The notes beneath the pieces are model-generated. The model was not told the origin of the DNA. It was given only the letters and a program-made list of their open reading frames with translations, and searched no databases. Positions 61,231 through 64,000 of a stretch of 64,000 bases of DNA are shown one piece after another (position 1 is the first letter of the stretch; every line of letters begins with the position of its first letter). This DNA comes from Vibrio splendidus (lineage in GTDB: Bacteria; Pseudomonadota; Gammaproteobacteria; Enterobacterales; Vibrionaceae), in the NCBI RefSeq assembly GCF_003345295.1, contig NZ_CP031055.1, forward strand, positions 1,922,001 to 1,986,000. The letters run 5' to 3'. Both the position numbers and the translations under genes were made by a program.

Positions 61231-61674
61231 CTATTCCCTTATATCCGTTAGTAGGCCAACCTTTGGCACACCTGCACGGCTTAATTCATCAAGTAATAAA
61301 ACCACTTCAGCGTAAGGCGTTGCGGCATCACCACCAACCGCCACTGGAGAGTTTGGCTTAAGAGACAGCTCGGCTTTCACTCGGACGATAATATCTTCCA
61401 TCGATAAACCACGCTGTACTTCTTCGTTATTCACACTCAAACCAAGCTCACCGTCTTTGTTCACTTCAACGATAATAAAGCTCGCATTGTCGTCACCCAA
61501 TAGATCTTGTGCAGACTGAGCCGTTGAAGCCTTAGGCAATTCAACGTCTACGCCTTGAGTAACGAATGGCGAAGTCACCATAAAAATAATCAGCAAAACA
61601 AGCATAACGTCGATGTAAGGTACAACGTTAATCTCTGCTGTCATTTTGCGTTTTTTAGGTTGGTATCCGGCCAT
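61231..61674 (-). CDS. tolR: TolR, Tol-Pal energising protein
   Basis: 147 aa. ExbD/TolR family with one membrane helix (INVVPYIDVMLVLLIIFMVTSPF) containing the conserved proton-path Asp, and a periplasmic dimerisation domain. It is encoded three bases after tolQ and 13 bases before tolA. Confidence 0.97.
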   Translation of the reverse strand: MAGYQPKKRKMTAEINVVPYIDVMLVLLIIFMVTSPFVTQGVDVELPKASTAQSAQDLLGDDNASFIIVEVNKDGELGLSVNNEEVQRGLSMEDIIVRVKAELSLKPNSPVAVGGDAATPYAEVVLLLDELSRAGVPKVGLLTDIRE

Positions 61675-61677
61675 CTA

Positions 61678-62361
61678 TTATTCCCTGCCAGCCATCGCTT
61701 GACGGTGAAGAATACTGTGGAACTCTTCAGAGAAAGTCGCATAGTTGTGCTCTAGCTTACCGACTCGACTGCTAAAGCGGTTGTAAGCCATTACAGCTGG
61801 AATCGCCGCGAATAGGCCCATTGCTGTCGCGATCAGCGCCTCTGCAATACCAGGAGCAACCATTGCTAATGTCGCTTGCTTCACTTCACCTAATGCGATG
61901 AATGAGTGCATGATGCCCCAAACCGTACCAAATAGGCCGATGTATGGACTGATAGAACCAACGGTTGCTAAGAAAGGTAAGTTGGTTTCTAGCTCGTCTA
62001 CTTCACGGGCAACCGCTACGCGCATTGCACGGCCAGTGCCTTCCATAATGAAGTCAGGAGATGTTGCATTCGATTTACGAAGGCGAGCAAACTCAGTAAA
62101 GCCTGCGTAGAAAATTTCTTCAGTACCAGAAAGCTCGTCTTTGCGCTTATTGCTCTCTTGGTACAGTTTTGCGAGATCAACGCCTGACCAGAACTTATCT
62201 TCAAATACGTCAGTTTGTTTAGAAGCTTGAGATAATACTTTACTTCTTTTTATGATCATTGCCCAAGAAACAACAGACATGCCCATAAGAATCAGCATGA
62301 CCATCTTAACTAGTAAGCTAGCTTCTAAAATTAGGCCTAAGATTGAGATTTCAGCAGTCAC
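61678..62361 (-). CDS. tolQ: TolQ, Tol-Pal motor protein
   Basis: 227 aa. MotA/TolQ/ExbB family with three membrane helices, VGSISPYIGLFGTVWGIMHSF and APGIAEALIATAMGLFAAIPAVMAYN. It forms the proton channel with TolR. The start overlaps the ybgC end by 11 bases. Confidence 0.97.
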   Translation of the reverse strand: MTAEISILGLILEASLLVKMVMLILMGMSVVSWAMIIKRSKVLSQASKQTDVFEDKFWSGVDLAKLYQESNKRKDELSGTEEIFYAGFTEFARLRKSNATSPDFIMEGTGRAMRVAVAREVDELETNLPFLATVGSISPYIGLFGTVWGIMHSFIALGEVKQATLAMVAPGIAEALIATAMGLFAAIPAVMAYNRFSSRVGKLEHNYATFSEEFHSILHRQAMAGRE

Positions 62362-62770
62362 TATTCGTTAGCTCCGTGAGAATAAATGTTGGCATTGCTT
62401 TGGGTTTCATTTTTTGATTATCGATACATGCTACCTTAACCATTGCTTTACACAATGCCTTGCCATCAGGATTTACGATCTCTTGACAGAAGACCAAGGT
62501 AGCTCGCTTCAACTCGTAAATATTTGTAATGACTTGTAAAGAATCATCAAGTCGCGCACCTTGAATAAAATCAATGTCCATATGTCGGACTACAAAACCG
62601 ATATTTTGTTCTAACAAGACTTGCTGAGAGACGCCAATTGAGCGCAACATCTCAGTTCGAGCGCGTTCGAAAAACTTAAGATAGTTTGAATGGTATACAA
62701 CACCACCTGCATCGGTGTCTTCGTAATACACTGTCACTGGCCACGTAAATGGCTTAGATATTCCCTGCAA
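62351..62770 (-). CDS. ybgC: Tol-Pal-associated acyl-CoA thioesterase YbgC
   Basis: 139 aa when started at the TTG at 62768-62770 (LQGISKPFTWPVTVYYEDTDAGG); the longer ORF upstream reads through the promoter and terminator region. The 4HBT hot-dog motif YEDTDAGGVVYHSNYLKFFERARTE carries the catalytic Asp. It probably hydrolyses short acyl-CoAs at the inner membrane. It is the first gene of the tol operon. Confidence 0.9.
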   Translation of the reverse strand: MQGISKPFTWPVTVYYEDTDAGGVVYHSNYLKFFERARTEMLRSIGVSQQVLLEQNIGFVVRHMDIDFIQGARLDDSLQVITNIYELKRATLVFCQEIVNPDGKALCKAMVKVACIDNQKMKPKAMPTFILTELTNSDC

Positions 62771-62865
62771 TTTGATACCACAGTCCAAAACGATAAAGAT
62801 CTCACTATAACCTAACTCCTTATCATTAATAGTATATCGCTGTGAATTTTTTGATTTAATAGACG

Positions 62866-62902
62866 AAAAAAAAGGCCATCTGTATAAGATGACCTCTTTT
62901 TG
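62866..62902 (-). terminator. Terminator between the cyd genes and the tol operon
   Basis: On the minus strand AGGTCATCT and AGATGGCCT pair with one G-U around TATAC and are followed by eight T. It ends transcription coming from ybgE. Confidence 0.88.
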
Positions 62903-62960
62903 GCTAAAAACCCAACAAGTATAAAGGTTCACGTCGTTATGAACCTAAATCTTCTGCCTT

Positions 62961-63263
62961 TTATAAAAGGCGCAACACAGTTAGGTAGAGCAAAATTGTG
63001 AGTGAAACGTATGGGCTAAACAGTAGCTGCCACATCCAAGCTCTAGGCTTAAACCCGATACCGTAAACCATGCTTGAGCACACTGCCCAAATAAACATTG
63101 GCCCGATGATCGCGTTAAAGCCACCGATGCTTGTCGCATACGCTTCAGGATCCCACATCACTAAACCAACATGCATGAAACCCAATACGAGGGATAAAGC
63201 TCTTAACAGAGTCTTATCCATTGGTTGATGCAGTTTAGCGATTTGCTCCGCGAGATTACTCAC
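62961..63263 (-). CDS. ybgE: Cyd operon protein YbgE
   Basis: 100 aa from a GTG at 63261-63263 that overlaps the last codons of cydX. Three short membrane helices, with SLVLGFMHVGLVMWDPEAYATSIGGFNAIIGPMFIWAVCSSMVYGIGFKPR, the usual YbgE pattern. Accessory to cytochrome bd oxidase; its role is not well defined. Confidence 0.93.
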   Translation of the reverse strand: MSNLAEQIAKLHQPMDKTLLRALSLVLGFMHVGLVMWDPEAYATSIGGFNAIIGPMFIWAVCSSMVYGIGFKPRAWMWQLLFSPYVSLTILLYLTVLRLL

Positions 63264-63363
63264 TGTCTTTATCCATCATTTCTGAATGCTCTAACCATAG
63301 AGCATTGATGATGCCGAATGCACATGCTAGAAGTACACCCAAAATCCATGCGAAATACCACAT
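63256..63363 (-). CDS. cydX: Cytochrome bd oxidase small subunit CydX
   Basis: 35 aa, too short for automatic tracks. Begins MWYFAWILGVLLACAFGIIN, a single membrane helix, then LWLEHSE and a short acidic tail, matching CydX. It stabilises the CydAB haem site. It lies 31 bases after the cydB stop and overlaps the ybgE start by eight bases. Confidence 0.95.
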   Translation of the reverse strand: MWYFAWILGVLLACAFGIINALWLEHSEMMDKDSE

Positions 63364-63394
63364 AAAATTTCTCCTAAGTTATTTAACTTCTAGC

Positions 63395-64000
63395 TTAGTA
63401 AGCTGAAACGTCGTTATCTTCGATGTGTTTCTTATCTAGACGACCGAACATTTTGTAGTATGTCCAAGTTGTGTAGCCAAGAATCACAGGAACCATTACC
63501 GCCGCAACTCCGGTCATAAGACCAAGCGTTAGCTCACTCGCTGTTGAATCCCACATAGTCAAACTATGGCTAGGGTTCAGGCTTGATGGCATTACGAATG
63601 GGAACATTGCAAAACCAGCCGTTAAAATAACACCAGCGTTAGATAGGCTTGAGAACAAGAATGCGAAACCACCACGCTCAAAGCGAGATGCAATCACAGC
63701 AAGCAGTGGCATTGCGACACCAAGGATCGGCGCAGCCCACATTGCTGGATACGTTTCGAAGTTTGTCATCCAAGCACCAACTTGAAGTGATACTTCTTTG
63801 TTTAGTGGGTTTGAATCAGCAAACGTGTCCATCGTGCTAGTGATTACGTAGCCTTCAATAGACTGAACCCAGAAGCCACCAATAATGAACAGAGCAATAG
63901 CAATTAGGCCCGTGATCTGAGCAACGTTACGAGCGCGGCTGTGCAGTTCTTCTGTTGTCTTCATTTGAAGCCATGTTGCACCTTGCATCACGAACAACAT
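63395..64000 (-). CDS. cydB: Cytochrome bd ubiquinol oxidase subunit II, C-terminal part
   Basis: The last 201 residues are visible and the 5' part lies beyond the right edge. Membrane helices and the motifs VQVGAWMTNFETYPAMWAAPILGV-type loop and FPFVMPSSLNPSHSLTMWDSTASELTLGLMTGVAAVMVPVILGYTTWTYY are those of CydB. The complex reduces oxygen with ubiquinol under low-oxygen conditions. cydX and ybgE follow. Confidence 0.95.
   Translation of the reverse strand: MLFVMQGATWLQMKTTEELHSRARNVAQITGLIAIALFIIGGFWVQSIEGYVITSTMDTFADSNPLNKEVSLQVGAWMTNFETYPAMWAAPILGVAMPLLAVIASRFERGGFAFLFSSLSNAGVILTAGFAMFPFVMPSSLNPSHSLTMWDSTASELTLGLMTGVAAVMVPVILGYTTWTYYKMFGRLDKKHIEDNDVSAY

Overview
The window looks like chromosome 1 of a Vibrio, probably of the Splendidus clade. 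This is inferred from gene content and order, not from a search: a trpE-G-D-CF-B-A operon with fused trpCF, an AspS-type pilotin beside metE, AlaE, GltS, and ybgC-tolQRAB-pal-cpoB next to cydB-cydX-ybgE. Base composition is ordinary for Vibrio. I see no insertion sequence, integrase, prophage or CRISPR array. One tRNA is present.

Region 1 (1-8.6 kb): yciO and trpH are read leftward. They diverge from the tryptophan operon across a perfect TrpR-type palindrome that overlaps the -10. A 41-codon leader peptide with five Trp codons and an attenuator precede trpE, trpG, trpD, trpCF, trpB and trpA.

Region 2 (8.6-21.9 kb): a slipin/NfeD pair, a DAACS-family symporter, a complete TRAP transporter, and a HisC-like aminotransferase with an orphan amino-acid binding protein and a divergent LysR regulator. 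These lie between trp and the yciB-yciA-yciI genes that are its neighbours in enterobacteria. The lipoprotein gene aspS (type II secretion pilotin) follows yciI.

Region 3 (21.9-39.2 kb): metE/metR divergent pair with a MetJ-like operator, a DUF4250 protein, an unknown membrane protein and a YgiQ radical SAM protein. Next is an envelope-glycosylation module (GtrA-like flippase, GT39 and GT2 transferases) divergent from a two-component system. A PLP deaminase, a dienelactone-hydrolase-like protein, a D-amino-acid dehydrogenase and a LysR regulator follow.

Region 4 (39.2-49.1 kb): the least ordinary part. Leftward genes encode mostly exported proteins: two LPP20-like proteins, a CsgG/FlgT_C-like lipoprotein, a large FlgT/LPP20-like periplasmic protein, a helical lipoprotein, an MltC-like lytic transglycosylase, two small-to-medium membrane proteins and a DHH phosphoesterase. 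It resembles the flagellar outer-membrane ring set (FlgO/P/T) without flagellar genes around it. It is preceded by about 1.1 kb of AT-rich DNA with no confident gene.

Region 5 (49.1-64 kb): gltS, tRNA-Ser(GGA), alaE, a dCache hybrid histidine kinase, a UPF0149 protein, a K+ channel, nadA, the Tol-Pal operon (ybgC to cpoB), then ybgE, cydX and the 3' part of cydB, which runs off the window.
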